A stretch of 10,005 nt of DNA, taken from positions 1 through 10,005 of the forward strand of contig DPWD01000389.1 of NCBI GenBank assembly GCA_003526465.1. The letters are read 5' to 3'. Under the pieces are notes generated by a model. It was not told where the DNA came from. It saw only the letters and a list, made by a program, of their open reading frames with translations, and searched no databases. This document shows positions 1 to 5,949 of this stretch, one piece after another. The DNA comes from Hyphomonadaceae bacterium (GTDB lineage: Bacteria; Pseudomonadota; Alphaproteobacteria; Caulobacterales; Aquidulcibacteraceae). Within the stretch, counting starts at the first letter, position 1. Every line of letters starts with the position of its first letter. Both the position numbers and the translations under genes were made by a program.

Positions 1-918
1 AACATGATCACCGGCGCCGCCCAAATGGACGGCGCGATCCTGGTGGTGTCCGGCGCCGACGGCCCGATGCCGCAAACGCGCGAGCACATCCTGCTCGCCC
101 GCCAGGTCGGCGTTCCGGCGCTGGTGGTCTACATGAACAAGATGGACATGGCCGACCCCGAACTCGCCGAACTGGTCGAGATGGAAATCCGCGAATTGCT
201 GTCGAGCTACAATTTCCCTGGCGACGAAATCCCCATCATCAAGGGCTCGGCGCTGGTCGCCATGGAAGGCGGCGACGCTGAACTCGGCGAAGGCTCGATC
301 ATGAAACTGATGGACGCCGTCGATTCCTACATTCCCCAGCCGGCGCGTCCGCTCGACCAGCCGTTCCTGATGCCGGTCGAAGACGTGTTCTCGATCTCGG
401 GCCGCGGCACCGTGGTGACCGGGCGGGTCGAGAAGGGCATCGTCAAGGTTGGCGACGAAGTCGAGATCATCGGCCTGCGCGACACCGTGAAGACGACGTG
501 CACGGGCGTTGAAATGTTCCGCAAGCTGCTCGATCAGGGTCAAGCCGGCGACAATATTGGCGCGCTGTTGCGGGGCGTCGACCGCGAAGGCGTCGAGCGC
601 GGCCAGGTTTTGGCCAAGCCGGGCTCGATCACCCCGCACAAGAAGTTCGAAGCGGAGGTCTACATCCTGACCAAGGAGGAAGGCGGCCGCCACACCCCCT
701 TCTTCACCAATTACCGCCCGCAATTCTATTTCCGCACCACTGACGTCACCGGCATCTGCAACCTGCCGAGTGGCGTCGAAATGGTCATGCCGGGCGACAA
801 CATCAAAATTTCGGTCGAGTTGATCACCCCGATCGCCATGGACCAAGGCCTGCGCTTCGCCATCCGCGAAGGCGGCCGCACCGTGGGTTCGGGCGTGGTG
901 GCCAAGATCGTGGAATAA
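1..918 (+). CDS. tuf: Elongation factor Tu, 3' part (5' end outside window)
   Basis: EF-Tu is the cytoplasmic GTPase that carries aminoacyl-tRNA to the ribosomal A site. The reading frame is open from base 1 (first codon Asn), and 305 residues are visible. The family has about 396, so roughly the first 90 (P-loop, switch regions, DCPGH) lie upstream. The GTPase motifs NKMD (visible residues 46-49, bases 136-147) and SAL (83-85) are present and recognise the guanine base. Domains 2 and 3 follow, with the conserved segments [13 protein letters not shown] and [16 protein letters not shown], and the protein ends in VVAKIVE then TAA. The sequence looks intact and functional. It is followed at once by a strong intrinsic terminator. 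Its position just upstream of the S10 genes suggests it is the str-operon copy; many alphaproteobacteria carry a second tuf elsewhere (inference). Confidence 0.98.
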   Translation, partial: NMITGAAQMDGAILVVSGADGPMPQTREHILLARQVGVPALVVYMNKMDMADPELAELVEMEIRELLSSYNFPGDEIPIIKGSALVAMEGGDAELGEGSIMKLMDAVDSYIPQPARPLDQPFLMPVEDVFSISGRGTVVTGRVEKGIVKVGDEVEIIGLRDTVKTTCTGVEMFRKLLDQGQAGDNIGALLRGVDREGVERGQVLAKPGSITPHKKFEAEVYILTKEEGGRHTPFFTNYRPQFYFRTTDVTGICNLPSGVEMVMPGDNIKISVELITPIAMDQGLRFAIREGGRTVGSGVVAKIVE

Positions 919-943
919 TCAAGGCGCTTGCCTTGCAGCGCAG

Positions 944-974
944 AGGGCCGCCCCCCACCGGGGCGGCCCTTTTT
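944..974 (+). terminator. Intrinsic terminator after tuf
   Basis: An 11-pair perfect GC-rich stem (944-954 with 960-970) encloses the 5-base loop CCACC and runs directly into five T residues (970-974). It starts 25 bases after the tuf stop codon. This is a classic rho-independent terminator and should close the tuf transcript and insulate the next gene. There is no matching T-run on the other side, so it appears to act only on the + strand. Confidence 0.93.
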
Positions 975-1017
975 GCATCCAAGAGCGGTAGAAACGGCAT
1001 CCTCTAGCCAAGCACAA

Positions 1018-1032
1018 CGCGCCTGCGGCGCG
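1018..1032 (+). other. Small hairpin just before the RBS of the GIN-like gene
   Basis: CGCGCC (1018-1023) can pair with GGCGCG (1027-1032) around the loop TGC. The stem ends one base before the Shine-Dalgarno sequence GAGGGAG (1034-1040). Such a GC-rich stem could affect access to the ribosome binding site or protect a 5' end. In GC-rich DNA a 6-pair stem can also arise by chance, so the functional reading is weak. Confidence 0.35.
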
Positions 1033-1046
1033 CGAGGGAGACCGGG

Positions 1047-2030
1047 ATGGAGCGCTTTGTTTTCGTGGCGGCGGTGACGTTCGCGGTCATCTTCGCGTTC
1101 GTGGCGATGGTCGGGCGCGACCACATCCTGTTTGAAATTGGCGACCACGAGGGCGGAAAGGCCGCACTGGCGAGCGCAGCGCCCGGCCAGATGGCGGCGA
1201 CGGCATATTCGGGGGACGTGCTGGTTATCAGGCACACGGCCGCACACATCACCATAACTCCCGAGGATAGAACCGATTTCTCGGTAGAGATTTCCAATCC
1301 AGGCCGCGCTCCAATGCCGCTGATCTCCACCAGGAATGGCGACGTCAATATCGACGGCCAGTTGCGCGGGCGTGTCGACGCGTGCCGCGACGCCGGCGCC
1401 GTGAACCTTGAGGGCTATGGCGAACTCACCCTCGCCGACTTGCCCCAAATCACCATTCGCGCGCCGCGCACGCTGCGCCTCAGCATTGGTGGGGGCAGCA
1501 CCACCGAGATCGGCCCAGGCGAGGCGGTCGACCTCGACTTTCTCGGTTGCGGTGCGGTGACTATTGGCGATCTCGCCGGCGCGCTTGATGTGGAAATCGC
1601 CGGCTCCGGCGCGGTCATCGCAGGCGCTGCGCGCAGCCTCAACGCGGACTTGATGGGATCGGGCGACCTGACCACGGGCGCAATCGGGGAGCGCGCCACC
1701 ATCGACGCCACCGGCTCCGGCTCTGTGACCATCGCTTCGCTCACGGGTGAGCTGACCAGCGACGGGCTTGGGTCGGGCGATGTTGTAATTCAAGGCGGCG
1801 CCGTGACCAATGCGAACGTGGAGACGGCGGGCTCCGGCAGCGTGCGCATTGCCGCGCCGGTGCGGAATCTCACGGTAGATATTATCGGCTCTGGCGATGT
1901 CGCTGTGGCGGGGGTCGTCGGCGATCTCAACGCGGAGATAGCGGGCCCGGGCAGCGTTTCAGCGCGCGCGGTGACCGGTCGGCAGCAGCAGGAAATCATG
2001 GGGTCCGGCAGCGTCAACATCGGCGAATGA
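1047..2030 (+). CDS. Membrane-anchored GIN-like (DUF2807-type) repeat protein
   Basis: The product is a 327-residue protein resembling the head GIN domain family (DUF2807, Pfam PF10988 as remembered). These are cell-surface or periplasmic beta-solenoid-like proteins of unknown function, often called putative autotransporter adhesin heads. Residues 4-22 are a hydrophobic segment with no lipobox and no clear cleavage site, so a single N-terminal anchor with the rest in the periplasm is likely. Residues 55-160 are beta-rich. Residues 167-321 hold nine GxG marks spaced 18-20 residues apart. Cys113 and Cys168 are the only cysteines. The ATG is supported by GAGGGAG (1034-1040), 6 bases upstream. 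The gene lies between the tuf terminator and the promoter before rpsJ, so it is probably transcribed on its own, although no convincing promoter is visible. Role unknown; a ribosomal function is not implied by its position. Confidence 0.85.
   Translation: MERFVFVAAVTFAVIFAFVAMVGRDHILFEIGDHEGGKAALASAAPGQMAATAYSGDVLVIRHTAAHITITPEDRTDFSVEISNPGRAPMPLISTRNGDVNIDGQLRGRVDACRDAGAVNLEGYGELTLADLPQITIRAPRTLRLSIGGGSTTEIGPGEAVDLDFLGCGAVTIGDLAGALDVEIAGSGAVIAGAARSLNADLMGSGDLTTGAIGERATIDATGSGSVTIASLTGELTSDGLGSGDVVIQGGAVTNANVETAGSGSVRIAAPVRNLTVDIIGSGDVAVAGVVGDLNAEIAGPGSVSARAVTGRQQQEIMGSGSVNIGE
1545..2009 (+). repeat. Nine 19-residue coil repeats (protein level)
   Basis: GxG triplets start at residues 167, 186, 204, 223, 242, 262, 281, 300 and 319 of the GIN-like protein, so the spacing is 19, 18, 19, 19, 20, 19, 19 and 19. 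The residue before each triplet alternates between large and small: L, A, M, T, L, A, I, A, M. From the third to the eighth repeat the residue after the triplet alternates D, S, D, S, D, S. This points to a 38-residue two-coil unit in a stacked beta-solenoid. At DNA level the copies have diverged, with only short shared words such as ggctccggc, so the array is old or held by selection rather than freshly amplified. Confidence 0.85.
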
Positions 2031-2049
2031 AGATTGGGCGAAACTTGCC

Positions 2050-2077
2050 TTGACGCCACCCCATGGGCGCCTGTATC
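2050..2077 (+). promoter_or_regulatory. Likely housekeeping promoter of the S10 operon
   Basis: TTGACGC (2050-2056) matches the -35 consensus of the Caulobacter sigma-73 promoter (TTGACGS). After 13 bases, CCTGTATC (2070-2077) matches the -10 consensus GCTANAWC at all but two positions. The spacing lies within the range known for this class. Transcription would start near 2083-2086, giving a leader of about 285 bases before rpsJ. The promoter begins 20 bases after the stop codon of the GIN-like gene. The consensus is recalled knowledge; use as a promoter here is inferred. Confidence 0.6.
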
Positions 2078-2089
2078 TGACGCCCCTTC

Positions 2090-2156
2090 GAGCCGGCCGT
2101 AGGTGAAAAGCCTAGACGCGGTTCGCAATCGACGCGGGTGAGAACCTGCCCGGCTC
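2090..2156 (+). ncRNA. Junction-like RNA domain at the 5' end of the leader
   Basis: An outer 7-pair helix joins GAGCCGG (2090-2096) with CCGGCTC (2150-2156). Inside it, TAGG (2100-2103) pairs with CCTA (2111-2114), extendable by a T-G pair around the loop GAAAA. A second arm pairs 2134-2139 with 2144-2149 (six pairs, one G-T) around a GAGA loop, which is a GNRA tetraloop. This arm abuts the outer helix with no spacer, so the two could stack. A weak three-pair stem (2118-2120 with 2124-2126) may form between them. The domain starts only a few bases after the predicted start of transcription. I do not recognise it as a known riboswitch or leader family. Confidence 0.5.
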
Positions 2157-2179
2157 AAGGCCGGCGCCAGGATCGCACG

Positions 2180-2195
2180 TGAGCCAGAAGGCTCA
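2180..2195 (+). other. Leader hairpin with competing partners
   Basis: TGAGCC (2180-2185) pairs with GGCTCA (2190-2195) around the loop AGAA. The same five-base words GAGCC and GGCTC also form the end of the outer helix of the upstream domain (2090-2094 with 2152-2156), so exchange of partners is possible. A run of six T follows at 2207-2212, but 11 bases after the stem, which is too far for a normal intrinsic terminator. Confidence 0.45.
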
Positions 2196-2264
2196 ACCCC
2201 TCAGCGTTTTTTGCGAATTTCCCGTGGTTTTGCAGCTGCCTGCCGGTTGGGAGCGGTTTTCGTT

Positions 2265-2299
2265 TCCCGGTCTTGACCCTGCAGGGGTCCAGGCCGGGA
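2265..2299 (+). other. Strong 14-pair hairpin in the rpsJ leader
   Basis: Bases 2265-2279 pair with 2285-2299 around the loop TGCAG (2280-2284). Fourteen of the 15 opposed positions pair, including one T-G wobble (2271 with 2293); the only mismatch is T2274 against C2290. No T-run follows, so it is not an intrinsic terminator. It is the most stable single structure in the leader and a good candidate for a protein binding site or an mRNA-stability element. Confidence 0.7.
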
Positions 2300-2330
2300 C
2301 CGTGTTGCGTTTGGATCGGGCTGGGCTCGG

Positions 2331-2355
2331 GAAACCGGGTTCGGGAAGCGGTTTC
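2331..2355 (+). other. Hairpin touching the rpsJ ribosome binding site
   Basis: GAAACC (2331-2336) can pair with GGTTTC (2350-2355) around a 13-base loop. The 3' arm ends one base before the AGGA Shine-Dalgarno (2357-2360) of rpsJ. Formation of the stem, or its stacking with bound protein, could change access to the ribosome. The stem is only six pairs with a large loop, so it is moderately supported. Confidence 0.45.
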
Positions 2356-2370
2356 TAGGAATTTTGGGCG

Positions 2371-2685
2371 ATGATGCAGCAGAACATCCGGATCAGGCTG
2401 AAGGCCTTCGATCACCGCACGCTCGATCTGTCGGCGAAGGAGATCGTATCGACCGCCAAGCGCACCGGCGCCACCGTAATCGGCCCAGTGCCGCTGCCGA
2501 CGCGCATTGAAAAATTCACCGTCAACCGCTCCCCACACGTCGACAAGAAGAGCCGCGAGCAATTCGAGATTCGCACGCACAAGCGCGTGCTCGACATCGT
2601 GCAGCCAACGCCGCAAACCGTTGACGCGCTGATGAAACTCGATCTGTCGGCCGGCGTCGACGTTCAGATTCAAGTGCTGGGTTGA
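2371..2685 (+). CDS. rpsJ: 30S ribosomal protein S10
   Basis: S10 (also NusE in antitermination) sits in the head of the 30S subunit. The 104-residue product has the full family pattern: [12 protein letters not shown] at the start, [16 protein letters not shown] in the middle, and the signature [24 protein letters not shown] followed by [19 protein letters not shown]. Two adjacent ATG codons (2371 and 2374) could serve as start. The first is chosen because it lies 10 bases from AGGA (2357-2360); the second would be 13 bases away. The final residues VQIQVLG are slightly longer than in remembered relatives. It is the first gene of the ribosomal cluster, behind the structured leader, and is followed by rplC after 5 bases. 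Confidence 0.98.
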   Translation: MMQQNIRIRLKAFDHRTLDLSAKEIVSTAKRTGATVIGPVPLPTRIEKFTVNRSPHVDKKSREQFEIRTHKRVLDIVQPTPQTVDALMKLDLSAGVDVQIQVLG

Positions 2686-2690
2686 GCGCC

Positions 2691-3485
2691 ATGGCCAAAT
2701 CGCAACGCACCGGCGTGATCGCACGCAAGGTCGGCATGATGAGCGTGTACGGCGACGATGGCGCGCAGACGCCTGTTACCGTGCTCACTCTCGATGGCTG
2801 CCAAGTTGTCGGAAGGCGCACGGTGAAAGCCGAAGAGTTCAAGGATTCCACCGGCGCGGCTGTTTCGCTGAAGCCCAAGAAGTCGCGCAAGAACGCCAAG
2901 GCCGCGCCGGCACGCGAAGCCAAGGGCGACGGCTACGCCGCGGTGCAACTCGGCGCCGGCCAGGCCAAGGCCACGCGCAAGACCCAAGCCGAACGCGGCC
3001 AGTTCGCCCGCGCCAAAGTCGAGCCGAAAGCGATTGTGCGCGAGTTCCGTGTTTCCGAAGATAACCTCCTCCCGGTCGGCGCCCTCATCAGCGCCGACCA
3101 TTTCGTTGTTGGCCAGAAAGTCGACGTTGCCGGCGTTTCCATCGGCAAGGGCTTCGCCGGCGCCATGAAGCGCTGGAATTTCGGCGGCCTGCGCGCCACC
3201 CACGGCGTCTCGGTCTCGCACCGCTCGCACGGCTCCACCGGCCAGCGCCAGGACCCGGGCAAGGTTTTCAAAGGCAAGAAGATGGCCGGCCACCTGGGCG
3301 ACGAACGCGTTTCTGTACAAAATCTGCAAATCGTCCGCGTCGATCCAAAGCGCGGACTTTTGTTTGTGAAGGGCGCGGTGCCAGGCGCTGAGAATGGCTG
3401 GGTCGAAGTGCGCGACGCCGCCAAGGCTGTGTTGCCGAAGGAAGCGCCGAAACCGGCCGGGCTGCGCCAAGCGGGCGCTGAGTGA
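2691..3485 (+). CDS. rplC: 50S ribosomal protein L3
   Basis: L3 binds 23S rRNA near the peptidyl transferase centre and starts 50S assembly. The 264-residue product begins [12 protein letters not shown] (residues 6-17) and has the conserved core [49 protein letters not shown], written here as consecutive family blocks (residues 152-200). Gln185 matches the Gln that PrmB methylates in E. coli (Gln150). Residues about 45-79 are a Lys/Ala-rich stretch absent from the L3 proteins I remember; E. coli L3 has 209 residues. A TTG at 2682, overlapping the rpsJ stop, is in frame. The ATG at 2691 is preferred because TTG starts are rare and the family begins close to the RTG motif. The Shine-Dalgarno is weak, so translation may be coupled to rpsJ. 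Confidence 0.97.
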   Translation: MAKSQRTGVIARKVGMMSVYGDDGAQTPVTVLTLDGCQVVGRRTVKAEEFKDSTGAAVSLKPKKSRKNAKAAPAREAKGDGYAAVQLGAGQAKATRKTQAERGQFARAKVEPKAIVREFRVSEDNLLPVGALISADHFVVGQKVDVAGVSIGKGFAGAMKRWNFGGLRATHGVSVSHRSHGSTGQRQDPGKVFKGKKMAGHLGDERVSVQNLQIVRVDPKRGLLFVKGAVPGAENGWVEVRDAAKAVLPKEAPKPAGLRQAGAE

Positions 3486-3493
3486 GGGCGGAC

Positions 3494-4138
3494 ATGAAAC
3501 TCGACATCCATACCCTCGACGCAAAAAAGTCCGGCTCAATCGAGCTTGAAGAAGCCGTGTTCGGCATCAAGGAAGTCCGCGCCGACATCCTGCAGCGCAT
3601 GGTCAAGTATCAGTTGGCCAAGCGTCGCGCCGGCACGCACAAGACTCTAAGCCGCGGCGAAGTCGCCCGCACCCACTCCAAGCTCTATAAGCAAAAGGGC
3701 ACCGGCCAGGCCCGCCACGGCGCTGCCAACGCTCCGATCTTCCGCGGCGGCGGCCACGCTCACAACCGGCTGCCGCGCGATTACAGCCACGACCTCACCA
3801 AGAAATTCCGCGCCCTGGCGCTGCGCCACGCGCTCTCCGCCAAAGCCAAGGCCGGCGACATCGTCATCGTTGAGGCGGCTGCGCTGAAGGAAGGCAAGAC
3901 AGCGGTGCTGCGCAAGTCGCTGGGCAAGCTGAAGCTCGACAATGCCCTGATCATCGCCGGCGCCGCGGTGGACGATAATTTCGCCCGCGCCGCGCGCAAC
4001 ATCCCGAACCTCGATGTGCTGCCAAACGCGGGGCTCAACGTTTACGACATCCTGCGCCGAGGTAAGCTGGTGCTCACCGCCGACGCGGTCGCCGCCATCC
4101 ACGCCCGCTTCAAGAAAACCGAGGGAGCTGCGGCATGA
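3494..4138 (+). CDS. rplD: 50S ribosomal protein L4
   Basis: L4 binds domain I of 23S rRNA and sends a loop into the peptide exit tunnel. In E. coli it also represses the S10 operon. The 214-residue product starts [20 protein letters not shown]. It has the tunnel loop at residues 66-90 ([12 protein letters not shown], then FRGGGHAH) and the alpha/beta C-terminal half with [20 protein letters not shown] and [14 protein letters not shown]. An in-frame GTG at 3482 overlaps the rplC stop. The ATG at 3494 is chosen because relatives start with MKLD and because GAGG (3484-3487) is suitably spaced. If the leader upstream of rpsJ is regulated as in gammaproteobacteria, L4 would be the first ligand to test (inference). 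Confidence 0.97.
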   Translation: MKLDIHTLDAKKSGSIELEEAVFGIKEVRADILQRMVKYQLAKRRAGTHKTLSRGEVARTHSKLYKQKGTGQARHGAANAPIFRGGGHAHNRLPRDYSHDLTKKFRALALRHALSAKAKAGDIVIVEAAALKEGKTAVLRKSLGKLKLDNALIIAGAAVDDNFARAARNIPNLDVLPNAGLNVYDILRRGKLVLTADAVAAIHARFKKTEGAAA

Positions 4139-4431
4139 GCGCGCTCAAGCATTACGACATCATCGTTAAGCCGGTGATCACGGAAAAGGCGACCCTGCTT
4201 TCTGAGCAGAACAAGGTCGTTTTCCGCGTGCCCTTGGCCGCGACCAAGAAGGACGTGAAGGAAGCGGTCGAGAAGCTTTTCAAGGTCAAGGTTGGCGCTG
4301 TGAACACGCTGCGGCGCAAGGGCAAGACCAAGCAATTCCGCGGCATCGCCGGCAAGCGTTCGGACACCAAGAACGCCATCGTCACGCTGCTTGAAGGGTA
4401 TTCCATCGACGTGACGACGGGGCTTTCGTAA
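4135..4431 (+). CDS. rplW: 50S ribosomal protein L23
   Basis: L23 lies at the exit of the peptide tunnel and is the docking site for trigger factor and SRP. The product has 98 residues. It starts [19 protein letters not shown], and Glu17 of the VITEKA motif corresponds to the trigger factor contact Glu18 of E. coli. The family pattern [20 protein letters not shown] and the ending LLEGYSID are present. The ATG overlaps the rplD stop (ATGA), and GAGGGAG (4121-4127) gives a strong Shine-Dalgarno 7 bases away, typical of translational coupling. Confidence 0.97.
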   Translation: MSALKHYDIIVKPVITEKATLLSEQNKVVFRVPLAATKKDVKEAVEKLFKVKVGAVNTLRRKGKTKQFRGIAGKRSDTKNAIVTLLEGYSIDVTTGLS

Positions 4432-5267
4432 TGGCGCTCAAGCAATTCCGCCCCACTTCGCCGGGCCGCCGCGAACTGGTGATCGTCGACCGCAGCGAAC
4501 TCTATAAGGGCAAGCCAGTGAAGGGCTTGACCGAAGGGCTGAGCAAGTCCGGTGGGCGCAACAATATGGGCCGTGTCACCGCGTTTCGTCACGGCGGCGG
4601 GCACAAGCGCACTTATCGCATGATCGATTTCAAGCGGCGCAAATGGGGCGTGGAGGCCGTCGTCCAGCGCCTCGAATACGACCCCAACCGCACCGCCTTC
4701 ATCGCCCTGATCAAGTACAAGGACGGCGAGCTCGCGTACATCGTGGCGCCGCAGCGTCTAAAGGCTGGCGATACCGTCATCGCCGGCGAGAAGGTCGATG
4801 TGAAGCCCGGTAACGCCATGCCGCTGAAGGCCATCCCGGTTGGCACCATCGTGCACAATGTCGAACTGAAGCCGCTGAAGGGCGCGCAGATGGCGCGCTC
4901 GGCCGGCACCTACGCGCAAGTGGTGGGCCGCGAAACCGGTTACGCGCAATTGCGCATGGCTTCCGGCGAAGTGCGCATGGTGCAGGATGTGTGCATGGCC
5001 ACCATCGGCGCGGTGTCGAACCCCGACAACATGAACGAAGTCTGGGGCAAGGCAGGCCGCACCAAGTGGCTCGGCCGCAAGCCTTCCGTACGCGGCGTCG
5101 CGATGAACCCGGTCGATCACCCCCATGGCGGCGGTGAAGGCAAAACTTCGGGCGGCCGCCACCCCGTCACGCCCTGGGGCAAGAAAACCCGCGGTCCGAA
5201 GACCCGCAAGACCAAGCCGTCGGATCGCCTGATTATCCGCCGTCGTCACTCCAAGAAGGTGAGCTAG
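4431..5267 (+). CDS. rplB: 50S ribosomal protein L2
   Basis: L2 is a large rRNA-binding protein needed for joining the subunits and for peptidyl transferase activity. The product has 278 residues (E. coli 273). The OB-fold region (about 40-130) contains [20 protein letters not shown] and [10 protein letters not shown]. The SH3-like region includes [15 protein letters not shown]. The near-invariant [13 protein letters not shown] block lies at residues 225-237, with His230 matching the much studied His229 of E. coli. The start codon overlaps the rplW stop by one base (TAATG), so re-initiation is likely and no strong Shine-Dalgarno is needed. Nothing is odd in length or motifs. Confidence 0.98.
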   Translation: MALKQFRPTSPGRRELVIVDRSELYKGKPVKGLTEGLSKSGGRNNMGRVTAFRHGGGHKRTYRMIDFKRRKWGVEAVVQRLEYDPNRTAFIALIKYKDGELAYIVAPQRLKAGDTVIAGEKVDVKPGNAMPLKAIPVGTIVHNVELKPLKGAQMARSAGTYAQVVGRETGYAQLRMASGEVRMVQDVCMATIGAVSNPDNMNEVWGKAGRTKWLGRKPSVRGVAMNPVDHPHGGGEGKTSGGRHPVTPWGKKTRGPKTRKTKPSDRLIIRRRHSKKVS

Positions 5268-5270
5268 GAA

Positions 5271-5549
5271 ATGCCGCGTTCGATTTGGAAAGGCCCGTTT
5301 GTGGACGGATACCTGCTCGCCAAGGCCGAGAAGGCCATGGGTGGCGGCCGGCGCGAGGCGATCAAGACGTGGTCGCGCCGTTCGACCATCATGCCGCAAT
5401 TCGTGGGCCTCACCTTCCAGGTCCACAACGGCAAGATGTTTACGCCCGTGCTCGTGAGCGAAGACATGGTCGGCCACAAGCTCGGCGAGTTCGCGCCGAC
5501 GCGGAACTATTTCGGCCACGGCGCCGACAAGAAGGCCAAGAGGAAGTGA
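5271..5549 (+). CDS. rpsS: 30S ribosomal protein S19
   Basis: S19 sits in the head of the 30S subunit, bound with S13 near the A site. The 92-residue product carries the family sequence: [15 protein letters not shown] at the start, [23 protein letters not shown] in the middle, and the signature [25 protein letters not shown] at the end. The gene starts 3 bases after the rplB stop. The purines of AAGGTGAG (5256-5263), inside the end of rplB, are better spaced as ribosome binding site than the AGGA right before the ATG. Confidence 0.97.
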   Translation: MPRSIWKGPFVDGYLLAKAEKAMGGGRREAIKTWSRRSTIMPQFVGLTFQVHNGKMFTPVLVSEDMVGHKLGEFAPTRNYFGHGADKKAKRK

Positions 5550-5550
5550 G

Positions 5551-5949
5551 ATGAGCAAGCCCAAATCTCCTCCCAAGCAAGCCTCCAACGAAGCGCGCGC
5601 CGTGCTGCGCACGCTGCGCATCAGCCCGCAGAAGCTCAATCTGGTGGCACAATCGATCCGCGGGCTTTCCGCGGAGAAAGCCAAGAACGAGCTGCGCTTC
5701 TCCCGGAAGCGCATCTCCAAGGACGTCCTGAAGTGCCTGCAATCGGCGATGGACAACGCCGAGAACAATCACGGCCTCGATCTCGACGGCCTGGTCGTTG
5801 CGCAGGCCCATGTCGGCAAGAACATCACCATGAAGCGCATGCACACGCGTGCGCGGGGCCGCGGCGTGCGCATCGAAAAATTGTTCTCCCAACTCACCAT
5901 CGTGCTGCGCGACACCACCAAGCAGCCTGAAACCGCCGAGGCCGCCTGA
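5551..5949 (+). CDS. rplV: 50S ribosomal protein L22
   Basis: L22 contacts all domains of 23S rRNA, and its beta-hairpin lines the exit tunnel next to L4. The 132-residue product has the globular part ([23 protein letters not shown], residues 16-38) and the hairpin at about residues 90-110 ([19 protein letters not shown]), where macrolide resistance mutations occur in other species. A short Lys/Pro-rich N-terminus and the acidic tail [10 protein letters not shown] flank the core. One base separates it from rpsS, and AGGAAG (5541-5546) at the rpsS end serves as Shine-Dalgarno. Confidence 0.97.
   Translation: MSKPKSPPKQASNEARAVLRTLRISPQKLNLVAQSIRGLSAEKAKNELRFSRKRISKDVLKCLQSAMDNAENNHGLDLDGLVVAQAHVGKNITMKRMHTRARGRGVRIEKLFSQLTIVLRDTTKQPETAEAA

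Larger units (their letters stand above)
2084..2370 (+). promoter_or_regulatory. Long structured 5' leader of rpsJ/S10 operon
   Basis: This is the untranslated stretch between the predicted start of transcription and rpsJ. No credible gene, tRNA or insertion sequence is visible in it. It holds at least four hairpin or junction elements, listed separately. In E. coli the S10 leader is the target by which free L4 represses the operon at transcription and translation. Here the sequence does not resemble the E. coli leader in any way I can see, but the position and the richness in structure suggest a similar job, perhaps with a different ligand. The end of the leader carries AGGA (2357-2360) as Shine-Dalgarno, 10 bases before the first ATG of rpsJ. 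Confidence 0.6.

Noticed and set aside
973..1000. Promoter for the GIN-like gene starting with TTGCAT
   Set aside because: No downstream hexamer resembles either the general or the Caulobacter-type -10 sequence.
726..1793. Long open frame on the minus strand across tuf and the GIN-like gene
   Set aside because: Composition is that of a GC-rich antisense shadow; no family motif and it covers conserved coding sequence on the + strand. The same holds for long minus-strand frames at 2670-3539, 4758-5768 and 5769-6596.
2063..2080. Five-codon leader peptide (ATG GGC GCC TGT ATC TGA)
   Set aside because: It lies within or before the predicted promoter, has no ribosome binding site and would not be on the transcript.
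2085..2160. Possible tRNA gene, because of a 7-pair outer helix and a GGTTCGCAATC word
   Set aside because: Only 53 bases lie inside the helix, no D arm or anticodon arm fits, and the TTC word is not flanked by a pairing T stem on either strand.
2180..2212. Intrinsic terminator or attenuator formed by the hairpin and the run of six T
   Set aside because: Eleven unpaired bases separate stem and T-run. A more extended stem that reaches the T-run could not be drawn.
2273..2278. TTGACC as a -35 box of a second rpsJ promoter
   Set aside because: It lies inside the strong hairpin arm and no acceptable -10 sequence follows at a suitable distance.
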